DNA from: Streptomyces tubercidicus
GTDB lineage: Bacteria > Actinomycetota > Actinomycetes > Streptomycetales > Streptomycetaceae
Direction: 5' to 3'
Length of the DNA: 64,000 nt
NCBI RefSeq assembly: GCF_027497495.1
Contig: NZ_CP114205.1
Location: forward strand, 5,394,001 to 5,458,000
The notes beneath the pieces are model-generated. The model was not told the origin of the DNA. It did no database searches and saw nothing but the letters and a program-made list of their open reading frames with translations. The position numbers and the translations under genes were made by a program. Position 1 is the stretch's first letter. The number at the start of each line of letters is the position of its first letter. Shown one piece after another: positions 52,509-60,175 of the stretch.

Positions 52509-53150
52509 GATAGCGGCGGTCGGCGGGCGCGTAAAACCGTGTACAAGCCCCTTCGTTATTTCCTTGGGTGCCGTTCGGGAGGGCGCCCCGATAAAATCCG
52601 CAATCGCCGGTGCGGAACCTCCCCACCGCTGCCCGATTCGTGCCGAATCATCCCATCAAAACGGGCGGTATCCCCTGCAAACGACTCTGGGTGAATGTCC
52701 GATTCCTTGGCCTTATGTCCGAATGCTAATAAGCCTTGAAAGTGCCCCACAAGGCAGTGACGGATGCCACGAATTCCCTATTCACGCGGCCCGGCCAAAC
52801 GATCAGAATGCCGCGAAGGAATGATCGGCACGAATTATCGACGCGCCATCAGGCGGGCGGAATTCTCCGGCCCCGGCCCGCCCCCGACCCGGTCCCGGAC
52901 CCCCTCCGACCCGGCCCCTTCCCGCCCCGCGCAGCCGTCGCGCCGACGCCCGTCCGTCACCCACAGGACACCCGTACGCCACCCCACCGGACCCCCTCGG
53001 TCACGAGCGGCCGGAATCGGGCAAAGCGTTGGCCGATGATTCGTCACTGGCCTGCGATGGGCATGGAGTTGGTGGCACGATGAGTGCAGGGGGGTGTGCG
53101 CGGCATGCCCCCGGGCCGGTGAGGCGTTCAGACCGAGGGTGTGATCAGTT
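52509..53150. other. Gene-poor, relatively AT-rich 642-bp gap
   Basis: No frame shows Streptomyces codon bias. The first 330 bp are noticeably lower in GC than the rest of the window. They contain GATTCG-TGC-CGAATC (52635-52649) and TCCGCA...TGCGGA (about 52596-52615) inverted repeats. A small RNA or a long regulatory leader is possible but not shown. Confidence 0.5.
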
Positions 53151-53345
53151 GTGGCTCTTTCGCTGTCAGTGGTGCTGCTGTTGGGGATCATTCTGATCGT
53201 GCTGATCAGAGGGAAGTCCCTCAAGGGGGGACCGGCGCTGGTCGCCATACTGTTCGGCTTCTTCCTCGCCTCCACGGGCGTGGCGCCGTCGATCAATAAG
53301 TTCCTCAACTCCCTGGCGGACACCATCAACCACATCACCTTCTAG
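53151..53345 (+). CDS. Small two-helix membrane protein
   Basis: 64 aa from GTG 53151. Hydrophobic segment 1 is LSLSVVLLLGIILIVLI, a short basic loop follows (RGKSLKGG), and segment 2 is PALVAILFGFFLASTGVAP, with an amphipathic tail. Similar small proteins are common in Streptomyces but of unknown function. GAGGG lies about 12 bases upstream. It is convergent with the arsC-like gene. Confidence 0.65.
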   Translation: MALSLSVVLLLGIILIVLIRGKSLKGGPALVAILFGFFLASTGVAPSINKFLNSLADTINHITF

Positions 53346-53388
53346 GTGGTCCGCCGGCCCTCCGTCAGGCGCCGCGCACGATCCCGTC

Positions 53389-53766
53389 CTACGAGGCACC
53401 GTCCCCGGCCCGCGCCACTGCCTCGCGTACGGCATCCTCGCTGCGCCCCACCAGCGCCGAACCGTCGTCCGCCGTGATGATCGGCCGCTGAATCAGCCGG
53501 GGGTGTGCCGCCAGTGCTGCGATCCACCGCTCACGTGCGGCGTCGGTGCGCTCCCATTCCCCGACACCCAGCTCCTTGGCCTCGGCCTCCTGGGTGCGCG
53601 TGATATCCCAGGGCTCCAGGCCCAGCCGCGTCAGCACCGCCCGCAGGTCATCGGCGCTCGGCGGGTCCTCCAGGTATTTGCGCACGGTGTAGCGGGCGCC
53701 TTCCTCGTCGAGGATCTCCACGGCGGAACGGCACTTGGAACACGAGGGATTGAGCCAGATCTCCAT
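53389..53766 (-). CDS. ArsC/Spx-family thioredoxin-fold protein
   Basis: 125 aa. ArsC-type fold with Cys9-Ser-Lys-Cys12 (NPSCSKCRSA) and the C-terminal RPIITADDGSALVGRSED block that positions the arsenate-binding Arg. Arsenate reductase-like activity is possible; many such proteins have no proven role. No ars operon genes are present. ATG 53766 is chosen over GTG 53775 because AAGGTGG lies five bases upstream of it. Confidence 0.88.
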   Translation of the reverse strand: MEIWLNPSCSKCRSAVEILDEEGARYTVRKYLEDPPSADDLRAVLTRLGLEPWDITRTQEAEAKELGVGEWERTDAARERWIAALAAHPRLIQRPIITADDGSALVGRSEDAVREAVARAGDGAS

Positions 53767-53881
53767 GCGGGCCACCTTATTGATGCCCGGCCGCGGAGCG
53801 AAGAGGGAGTGCGAGGCATCCGGCAGTGCGTTCCGGGCAGCGGAAAACCCCAGGCCGTCCGGCCTGGGGTTTCCTCATGCG

Positions 53882-53952
53882 AGCGGGCGACGGGAATCGA
53901 ACCCGCGTAGCCAGTTTGGAAGACTGGGGCTCTACCATTGAGCTACGCCCGC
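53882..53952 (-). tRNA. tRNA-Gly (TCC)
   Basis: A 71-nt cloverleaf, with GCGGGCG acceptor paired to CGCCCGC, a D-arm, the anticodon loop CTTCCAA (anticodon TCC) and a GGTTCGATTCC T-arm. CCA is not encoded. Confidence 0.96.
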
Positions 53953-54134
53953 AAGCGCCACAGGTCGCACGGACCCCGGCACGCTGTGCATCCTAGCGGG
54001 TCGCGGCGGTGCGCCGCACATCCCTTCCCCAAGACGGTGCGCGTCGCCGCGTACGGCCCCATGTCCCGCCACCGGGCGCCCCGATAACTGGCAGCCGAAC
54101 CGCTGACGGCCATGTACCCTACGTGTCGCACCGA

Positions 54135-54211
54135 CGGGGTGTGGCGCAGCTTGGTAGCGCGTCCGCTTTGGGAGCGGAAGGTCGTCGGTTCGAATCCGGC
54201 CACCCCGACCA
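54135..54211 (+). tRNA. tRNA-Pro (TGG)
   Basis: A 77-nt cloverleaf, with acceptor CGGGGTG/CACCCCG, anticodon loop TTTGGGA (anticodon TGG), a T-arm GGTTCGAATCC and an encoded 3' ACCA. Confidence 0.96.
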
Positions 54212-54223
54212 GTAGTCAGGTCA

Positions 54224-54255
54224 GCCCGACGGAACCCGTCGGGCGCCATTCTTTT
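54224..54255 (+). terminator. Terminator after tRNA-Pro
   Basis: A 9-bp stem GCCCGACGG/CCGTCGGGC with loop AAC, followed by GCCATTCTTTT. Confidence 0.85.
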
Positions 54256-54445
54256 CCCCCTCGCGCCGCCGCATGATCGGCGGGTGTTCAAGATCGCGTT
54301 GTGGGCGTCATCCTCCTTGCGGTTACTATGCAAGCTGCGTGCCCGTGTGTCTGTGTACCGGGCGTGATCGGCCGGTACCGGGAACAGCCGGATACCGGCG
54401 GATCTCATGCAGAACCCCAGAAGTCAGCCCCAAGGAGACCGAACC

Positions 54446-55834
54446 GTGAAGAGCGCCGTGGAGACCCTGAACCCGACTCGGGTTCGGCTCACTGTCGAGG
54501 TGCCCTTCGAGGAGCTCAAGCCCAGCCTCGACGCGGCGTACAAGAAGATCAACCAGCAGGTCACGGTGAAGGGCTTCCGCCAGGGCAAGATCCCGGCGCG
54601 CGTCATCGACCAGCGGTTCGGCCGCGGTGCCGTGCTGGAGGAGGCCGTCAACGACGCGCTCCCGAAGTTCTACACCGAGGCGGTCAACGAGGGTGAGCTC
54701 AACGTCCTCGGCCAGCCCGAGGTCGACATCACCGAGCTGAAGGACGGCGAGCTGCTGGCCTTCACCGCCGAGGTCGACATCCGCCCCGCCCTGGAGATCC
54801 CGGACTACTCCGGTATCGAGGTCGAGGTCGACGCCGTGGAGGTGTCGGACGAGGACATCGACAAGTCCGTCGAGCAGCTGCGTGAGCGCTTCGCCACGAC
54901 CGCCCCGGTCGAGCGCGCGGCCCAGGACGGCGACGTCCTCACGCTGAACCTTGAGGCCAAGGTCGACGGCGAGGTCCTGGAGGACGGTGTCGCCGAGGGC
55001 GTCACCTACACCGTCGGCTCCGGTGAGCTCCTCGACGGCATCGACGAGGCCGTCAAGGGCGTCGAGGCCGGCAACTCCGCCACCTTCACCTCCGAGCTCA
55101 AGGGCGGTTCCGCCGAGGGCAAGGAGGCCGAGGTCAAGGTCGAGGTCACCGAGGTCAAGTCCCGCGAACTGCCGGAGCTGGACGACGACTTCGCGCAGCT
55201 GGCGAGCGAGTTCGACACCCTCGAAGAGCTGCGCGAGGACAGCCGCAAGCGCCTCGCGCAGATGAAGAAGTACGACCAGGCCACCCAGGCGCAGGAGAAG
55301 GTCCTGGACGAGCTGCTCAAGCTCGTCGAGGTGCCGATGCCGGAGAAGCTGCTCGCGGACGAGATCGAGACCCGCAAGCACAACCTGGTCAACCACCAGC
55401 TCGGCCAGATGGGCCTCGACCTCGCGAAGTACCTGGAGATCCAGGGCAAGAGCGAGGAGGAGTTCGACGCCGAGACCAAGGAGCAGGCCGAGAAGGGCAT
55501 CAAGACCCAGTTCATCCTGGACGAGCTGGTCAACAAGGAGAAGCTGAACGTCAGCCAGGAGGAGCTCACCGAGCACCTCATGCGCCGCGCGCAGTCCTCC
55601 GGTATGTCCCCCGACCAGTTCGCCCAGGCCGTCGTCGAGGGCGGCCAGGTGCCGATGCTCGTCGGTGAGGTCGCCCGCGGCAAGGCCCTCGCGGTCGTCG
55701 TCGAGGCCGCCACGGTCAAGGACAGCAACGGCGAGGTCATCGACCTCGACGACGAGGACGAGACGGCCGAGACCGTCGTCGCCGAGGCCGAGGGCACCGA
55801 GGCCGAGAGCGCGGACGAGAAGCCCGAGGTCTGA
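54446..55834 (+). CDS. tig: Trigger factor (ribosome-associated chaperone, peptidyl-prolyl isomerase)
   Basis: 462 aa. The N-terminal ribosome-binding domain contains the signature GFRQGKIPARVIDQRFG (FRxGKxP), followed by the FKBP-like isomerase domain (AAQDGDVLTLNLEAKVDGE) and a helical chaperone domain. A very acidic tail (about 25 residues, EDETAETVVAEAEGTEAE) ends the protein. GTG 54446 has AAGGAG upstream. Gene order tig-clpP1-clpP2-clpX is conserved across bacteria and links folding to proteolysis. Confidence 0.97.
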   Translation: MKSAVETLNPTRVRLTVEVPFEELKPSLDAAYKKINQQVTVKGFRQGKIPARVIDQRFGRGAVLEEAVNDALPKFYTEAVNEGELNVLGQPEVDITELKDGELLAFTAEVDIRPALEIPDYSGIEVEVDAVEVSDEDIDKSVEQLRERFATTAPVERAAQDGDVLTLNLEAKVDGEVLEDGVAEGVTYTVGSGELLDGIDEAVKGVEAGNSATFTSELKGGSAEGKEAEVKVEVTEVKSRELPELDDDFAQLASEFDTLEELREDSRKRLAQMKKYDQATQAQEKVLDELLKLVEVPMPEKLLADEIETRKHNLVNHQLGQMGLDLAKYLEIQGKSEEEFDAETKEQAEKGIKTQFILDELVNKEKLNVSQEELTEHLMRRAQSSGMSPDQFAQAVVEGGQVPMLVGEVARGKALAVVVEAATVKDSNGEVIDLDDEDETAETVVAEAEGTEAESADEKPEV

Positions 55835-55872
55835 GCCCCGGCCGCCTCGCGCCGTCGCGAAGAGCGCTGAAA

Positions 55873-55912
55873 TACGGGCCCGAACACGCACGTCCGCGTG
55901 TTCGGGCCCGTA
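55873..55912 (+). terminator. Terminator after tig
   Basis: A perfect 17-bp stem (TACGGGCCCGAACACGC) with a 6-base loop separates tig from clpP1, so they are probably separate transcripts. Confidence 0.88.
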
Positions 55913-55935
55913 TCCGTACCGGACCGGTGAGCCTG

Positions 55936-55949
55936 CGCTCACAGCGAAC
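55936..55949. promoter_or_regulatory. ClgR-type box upstream of clpP1
   Basis: On the minus strand the site reads GTTCGC-TGTGA-GCG, matching the recalled ClgR consensus GTTCGC-N5-GCG. It lies 168-181 bp before the clpP1 start, behind the tig terminator. ClgR activates clpP1P2 and lon in Streptomyces. Confidence 0.6.
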
Positions 55950-56116
55950 AGTTATCGATGCGGGATGGCGTTGTCCGACCTGCGCGTTAGGGTCCGTAGA
56001 TACGAGGGCAGGGGAGTCCCTGAAACGCGCCGGGGCGATACACGGCGCCGATCCCCGCGCCCCAGAAGACGACGCTGAGACGGCCCCGAGCCGTCCGACA
56101 ACGAGCAGGTGGACAC

Positions 56117-56731
56117 GTGACGATCCCGATGCCTTCCGCCGCCGCTGAGCCGACCTTCGGTGGCCTCGGCGACCAGGTCTACAACCGGCTGCTCGGCGAG
56201 CGGATCATCTTCCTCGGCCAGCCGGTCGACGACGACATCGCCAACAAGATCACCGCGCAGCTGCTTCTCCTCGCCGCGGACCCGGACAAGGACATCTTCC
56301 TCTACATCAACTCCCCGGGCGGCTCGATCTCGGCCGGCTTGGCGATCTACGACACCATGCAGTACATCAAGAACGACGTGGTGACGATCGCGATGGGCCT
56401 CGCCGCCTCCATGGGACAGTTCCTGCTGAGCGCCGGCACCCCGGGCAAGCGCTTCGCGCTGCCGAATGCCGAGATCCTCATCCACCAGCCCTCCGCGGGT
56501 CTGGCCGGCTCCGCGTCCGACATCAAGATCCACGCCGAGCGGCTGCTGCACACCAAGAAGCGGATGGCGGAGCTGACGGCGTTCCACACCGGCCAGACCG
56601 TCGAGCGGATCACCCAGGACTCCGACCGCGACCGCTGGTTCTCCGCCGATGAGGCCAAGGAGTACGGCCTGATCGACGATGTCATGACCTCCGCCGCCGG
56701 CGTTCCGGGCGGGGGCGGCACGGGCGCCTGA
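56117..56731 (+). CDS. clpP1: ATP-dependent Clp protease proteolytic subunit ClpP1
   Basis: 204 aa. The serine protease triad is in place: Ser98 (GLAASMGQFLL), His123 (ILIHQP) and Asp172 (DRDRW). GTG 56117 is used; ATG 56129 is an alternative. ClpP1 forms mixed tetradecamers with ClpP2 and degrades proteins delivered by ClpX or ClpC. It lies 65 bp upstream of clpP2 in the same operon. Confidence 0.97.
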   Translation: MTIPMPSAAAEPTFGGLGDQVYNRLLGERIIFLGQPVDDDIANKITAQLLLLAADPDKDIFLYINSPGGSISAGLAIYDTMQYIKNDVVTIAMGLAASMGQFLLSAGTPGKRFALPNAEILIHQPSAGLAGSASDIKIHAERLLHTKKRMAELTAFHTGQTVERITQDSDRDRWFSADEAKEYGLIDDVMTSAAGVPGGGGTGA

Positions 56732-56796
56732 GCCCCGTTCCACTCGCCCTTCAGCCCCCAGCCCACTTGATCGCCACCAGGACGGTGAACACCACG

Positions 56797-57474
56797 ATGA
56801 ACAACTTCCCCGGCAGCGGCCTCTACCAGCGCCCGGAGTCCGAGTACTCCGGCCCTGTCGCCGAGTCCCGCTACATCGTCCCGCGCTTCGTCGAGCGCAC
56901 CTCGCAGGGTGTGCGCGAGTACGACCCGTACGCGAAGCTGTTCGAGGAGCGCGTGATCTTCCTCGGCGTGCAGATCGATGACGCGTCGGCCAACGACGTC
57001 ATGGCGCAGCTGCTGTGCCTGGAGTCGATGGACCCGGACCGGGACATCTCGATCTACATCAACTCCCCGGGCGGTTCCTTCACGGCGCTCACCGCCATTT
57101 ACGACACCATGCAGTTCGTGAAGCCGGACATCCAGACGGTCTGCATGGGCCAGGCGGCCTCCGCCGCGGCCGTGCTGCTCGCCGCCGGCACCCCCGGCAA
57201 GCGGATGGCGCTGCCGAACGCCCGGGTCCTGATCCACCAGCCGTACAGCGAGACCGGCCGCGGTCAGGTCTCCGACCTGGAGATCGCCGCCAACGAGATC
57301 CTGCGGATGCGTTCGCAGCTGGAGGAGCTGCTGGCCAAGCACTCCACCACCCCGATCGAGAAGATCCGGGACGATATCGAGCGTGACAAGATTCTGACCG
57401 CCGAGGAGTCCCTGGCGTACGGTCTGGTCGACCAGATCGTTTCGACGCGTAAGTCGTCGGTCTCGATCGGCTAG
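56797..57474 (+). CDS. clpP2: ATP-dependent Clp protease proteolytic subunit ClpP2
   Basis: 225 aa. Catalytic Ser122 (GQAASAAAVLL), His147 (VLIHQPY) and Asp197 (IERDKIL) are present. The N-terminus (MNNFPGSGLYQRPESEYSG...) is longer than in ClpP1 and includes a likely propeptide. ATG 56797 is chosen; a GTG at 56785 is possible. It partners with ClpP1 upstream and ClpX downstream (169 bp gap). Confidence 0.97.
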   Translation: MNNFPGSGLYQRPESEYSGPVAESRYIVPRFVERTSQGVREYDPYAKLFEERVIFLGVQIDDASANDVMAQLLCLESMDPDRDISIYINSPGGSFTALTAIYDTMQFVKPDIQTVCMGQAASAAAVLLAAGTPGKRMALPNARVLIHQPYSETGRGQVSDLEIAANEILRMRSQLEELLAKHSTTPIEKIRDDIERDKILTAEESLAYGLVDQIVSTRKSSVSIG

Positions 57475-57643
57475 CGATCTTCGCTAAATGAGCCGGAGCG
57501 TTGCCCCCTTGGACCGGTTCGGGACCGAGTGAACCGAGTCCGTCCAAGGGGGGCCCGTACGGGGGGCCCGGCAAGGTACCGTCGATAGGCAAGCACCCGG
57601 GTCCGTGCAGCAATACGGATCCCAGGCGAAGGGGAAGCACCTC

Positions 57644-58927
57644 GTGGCACGCATCGGTGACGGCGGCGACCTGCTCAAGTGCTCGTTCTGCGGGAAGAGC
57701 CAGAAGCAGGTGAAGAAGCTCATCGCGGGACCTGGTGTGTACATCTGCGACGAGTGCATCGACCTCTGCAACGAAATCATCGAGGAGGAGCTCGCCGAGA
57801 CCTCCGAGGTGCGGTGGGAGGAGCTCCCCAAGCCGCGGGAGATCTACGAGTTCCTGAACGGCTATGTCGTCGGCCAGGATCCCGCCAAGAAGGCCCTGTC
57901 GGTCGCCGTCTACAACCACTACAAGCGGGTGCAGGCGGGCGAGAACGGCCCCGGCCGCGGCGATGAGGGCATCGAGCTCGCCAAGTCCAACATCCTGCTG
58001 CTCGGCCCCACCGGCTCCGGCAAGACGCTGCTCGCGCAGACCCTCGCGCGGATGCTCAACGTCCCCTTCGCGTTCGCCGACGCCACGGCGCTGACGGAGG
58101 CCGGCTATGTCGGCGAGGACGTGGAGAACATCCTCCTCAAGCTGATCCAGGCCGCGGACTTCGACATCAAGAAGGCCGAGACCGGCATCATCTACATCGA
58201 CGAGATCGACAAGGTCGCCCGGAAGAGCGAGAACCCGTCGATCACCCGCGATGTCTCCGGCGAGGGCGTCCAGCAGGCGCTGCTGAAGATCCTGGAGGGC
58301 ACCACCGCCTCGGTCCCGCCCCAGGGCGGCCGCAAGCACCCGCACCAGGAATTCATCCAGATCGACACCACGAACGTCCTCTTCATCGTCGGCGGTGCCT
58401 TCGCCGGTCTGGAGAAGATCATCGAGGCCCGGTCCGGCGCCAAGGGCATCGGCTTCGGTGCCACGATCCGCTCCAAGCGCGAGATCGAGTCCAAGGACCA
58501 GCTCCAGGACGTGATGCCGGAGGACATGGTGAAGTTCGGGATGATCCCGGAGTTCATCGGCCGCCTGCCCGTCCTCACCTCGGTCCACAACCTCGACCGC
58601 GAGGCCCTGCTGCAGATCCTGGTCGAGCCGCGCAACGCGCTCGTCAAGCAGTACAAGCGCCTCTTCGAACTCGACGGTGTGGAGCTGGACTTCGACCGCC
58701 CGGCCCTGGAGGCCATCGCCGACCAGGCCATCCTCCGCGGCACCGGCGCCCGCGGTCTGCGCGCCATCATGGAGGAGGTCCTCCAGGCGGTGATGTACGA
58801 GATCCCGTCCCGTAAGGACGTCGCCCGCGTCGTCATCACCGAGGACGTCGTCCACTCGAACGTGAACCCGACGCTGGTCCCGCGCAACCGCGGCGACTCC
58901 GGGGAGCCGCAGGAGAAGAGCGCATAG
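57644..58927 (+). CDS. clpX: Clp protease ATPase subunit ClpX
   Basis: 427 aa. The N-terminal zinc-binding domain has Cys13, Cys16, Cys35 and Cys38. Walker A is GPTGSGKT (residues 121-128) and Walker B is GIIYIDEIDK. The AAA+ core with pore-loop GYVGED and sensor-2 GARGLRAI is complete. ClpX unfolds substrates for ClpP. GTG 57644 has AAGGGGA upstream. The gap after clpP2 could carry a separate promoter. Confidence 0.97.
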   Translation: MARIGDGGDLLKCSFCGKSQKQVKKLIAGPGVYICDECIDLCNEIIEEELAETSEVRWEELPKPREIYEFLNGYVVGQDPAKKALSVAVYNHYKRVQAGENGPGRGDEGIELAKSNILLLGPTGSGKTLLAQTLARMLNVPFAFADATALTEAGYVGEDVENILLKLIQAADFDIKKAETGIIYIDEIDKVARKSENPSITRDVSGEGVQQALLKILEGTTASVPPQGGRKHPHQEFIQIDTTNVLFIVGGAFAGLEKIIEARSGAKGIGFGATIRSKREIESKDQLQDVMPEDMVKFGMIPEFIGRLPVLTSVHNLDREALLQILVEPRNALVKQYKRLFELDGVELDFDRPALEAIADQAILRGTGARGLRAIMEEVLQAVMYEIPSRKDVARVVITEDVVHSNVNPTLVPRNRGDSGEPQEKSA

Positions 58928-58950
58928 GCGCGGTCCGCGGCCGATAGCCG

Positions 58951-58996
58951 ACACACCACCGCCCGGCAGGGGAAACCCCGCCGGGCGGTGGTGTGT
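58951..58996. terminator. Bidirectional terminator after clpX
   Basis: A 17-bp stem (ACACACCACCGCCCGGC), one bulged A, then GGGG-AAA-CCCC, lies between the convergent clpX and membrane-protein genes. Confidence 0.9.
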
Positions 58997-59054
58997 TGTC
59001 GGGGCCTGTCGAGCGCCCCGGTGCCGCGAGGAGCCGCGAGCGGCCGCGCCGGGG

Positions 59055-60011
59055 CTACTTCTCCTTGCGGACCTCGTTGCGGACCTTGGCGGCCTTCTCG
59101 GAGAGCTCCTCGGCGCCGGGCGCGGTGGCGCCGGGACCACCGTTGGGGGAGGGGGCGGAGCTGACCTGGACGACGCCGATGGCGCTGCTGTCACCCCAGA
59201 CGCAGGTGGAGAGGGAGACCGGCACGCTCACGCCGCTCCGGGTCACGGTGACCTTCTGCACCCGGCACTTCATCACCGCGCCGTCGAAGTCCTCCGGCGA
59301 GTACGAGGTCGTCGGCGTGACGTCCTCGATCTTGGCGCCCTGGGTGGCCTTCTTCTGGGATTCATCCACCTTGGCGAACACCTGGCCCACGGTGCCTTCC
59401 GGGTCGGCGATCGTGCCGTAGATGCCGCTGACCGACATCATCAGGCCGCCCTCGGCCTTGTACTTGCCGCTGACGCCCTTGCCGCCCGTGATGCCGAGCG
59501 CCTTGGCTTCCTTGTCGTTGGTGAAGTCCTCGGCGCCCGTCGGGCCGCCCGGCACCGTGACCTTCTGGTACTGCCCGCTCAGCACGCTGCCCGGCAGCGA
59601 GATCGTGTACGGCGCGACATCCCCGCCCGAGCCGAAGGCGAAGTAGGCGCCCACGCCGATCGCCGCGACGACCGCGACCCCGCCGATGATCAGGCCGACC
59701 TTCTTGCCGCTGCCGCCGCTCTCCTCCGGGCCCTGCGGGATCGTGCCGTAGGGCGTCTGCTGGCCGCCGTACGGAGCCTGCTGGCCGTAGGGCTGGCCGC
59801 CGCCCTGCTGCGGGTAGCCGTAACCCTGCTGAGGGGGCGCCTGGCCGGCCTGCTGGGGGTAGCCGTAGCCCTGCTGCGGAGGTACCTGGCCGCCTTGCTG
59901 CGGGTAGCCGTAACCGGGCTGGGGGGCCGGTGGCTGCTGCGGCTGGCCGTACGGGCCCGGCTGCGGGGGCTGCTGGCCGTACGGGCCGGGAGGCGGCTGG
60001 TTGAAGCTCAT
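59055..60011 (-). CDS. Membrane protein with Pro/Gln/Gly/Tyr-rich N-terminal repeats
   Basis: 318 aa. Residues 1 to about 95 are a low-complexity region with repeats of the form PPQQGYGYPQQ (three near-identical copies, encoded by near-identical DNA). A single membrane helix follows (VGLIIGGVAVVAAIGVGAYFAFG) and then an extracytoplasmic domain with two Cys (MKCRVQ and STCVWGD) that probably form a disulphide. The C-terminus is charged. ATG 60011 has GAGGGGAA upstream. It is divergent from valS. The type is frequent in Streptomyces; function unknown. Confidence 0.85.
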   Translation of the reverse strand: MSFNQPPPGPYGQQPPQPGPYGQPQQPPAPQPGYGYPQQGGQVPPQQGYGYPQQAGQAPPQQGYGYPQQGGGQPYGQQAPYGGQQTPYGTIPQGPEESGGSGKKVGLIIGGVAVVAAIGVGAYFAFGSGGDVAPYTISLPGSVLSGQYQKVTVPGGPTGAEDFTNDKEAKALGITGGKGVSGKYKAEGGLMMSVSGIYGTIADPEGTVGQVFAKVDESQKKATQGAKIEDVTPTTSYSPEDFDGAVMKCRVQKVTVTRSGVSVPVSLSTCVWGDSSAIGVVQVSSAPSPNGGPGATAPGAEELSEKAAKVRNEVRKEK

Positions 60012-60162
60012 GGAGCGGTTCCCCTCGTGACAACTGAATTCAGTTGAGTTCTGCGTGTGAAGTTCTGGGTGCTGTTGAAGCGCTGCCGACATCCTGTCCG
60101 ACGCCGCTGACAGCCGTGGCCCCGGGGGCGAAACCGATTCGAAGCTGCTACATCCGCGCCCG

Positions 60163-60168
60163 TACACT
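60163..60168 (+). promoter_or_regulatory. -10-like element, valS probably leaderless
   Basis: TACACT ends seven bases before the GTG of valS, and there is no ribosome-binding sequence. This spacing places the transcription start at or next to the start codon. Confidence 0.5.
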
Positions 60169-60175
60169 GTCCGGC

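Noticed and set aside
53882..54211. tRNA-Gly and tRNA-Pro as integration sites of an element
   Set aside because: tRNA genes, including tRNA-Pro, are known att sites in Streptomyces, but both are intact, no integrase or flanking repeat of the 3' end is seen, and the neighbours are core genes.
54326..55942. Long minus-strand frame opposite tig
   Set aside because: Its Leu/Asp/Val-rich composition is the mirror of trigger-factor codons; no start signal.
60044..60175. T-box or other tRNA-sensing leader before valS
   Set aside because: The gap is short, a -10 element abuts the start codon, and no specifier hairpin or T-box sequence is visible.
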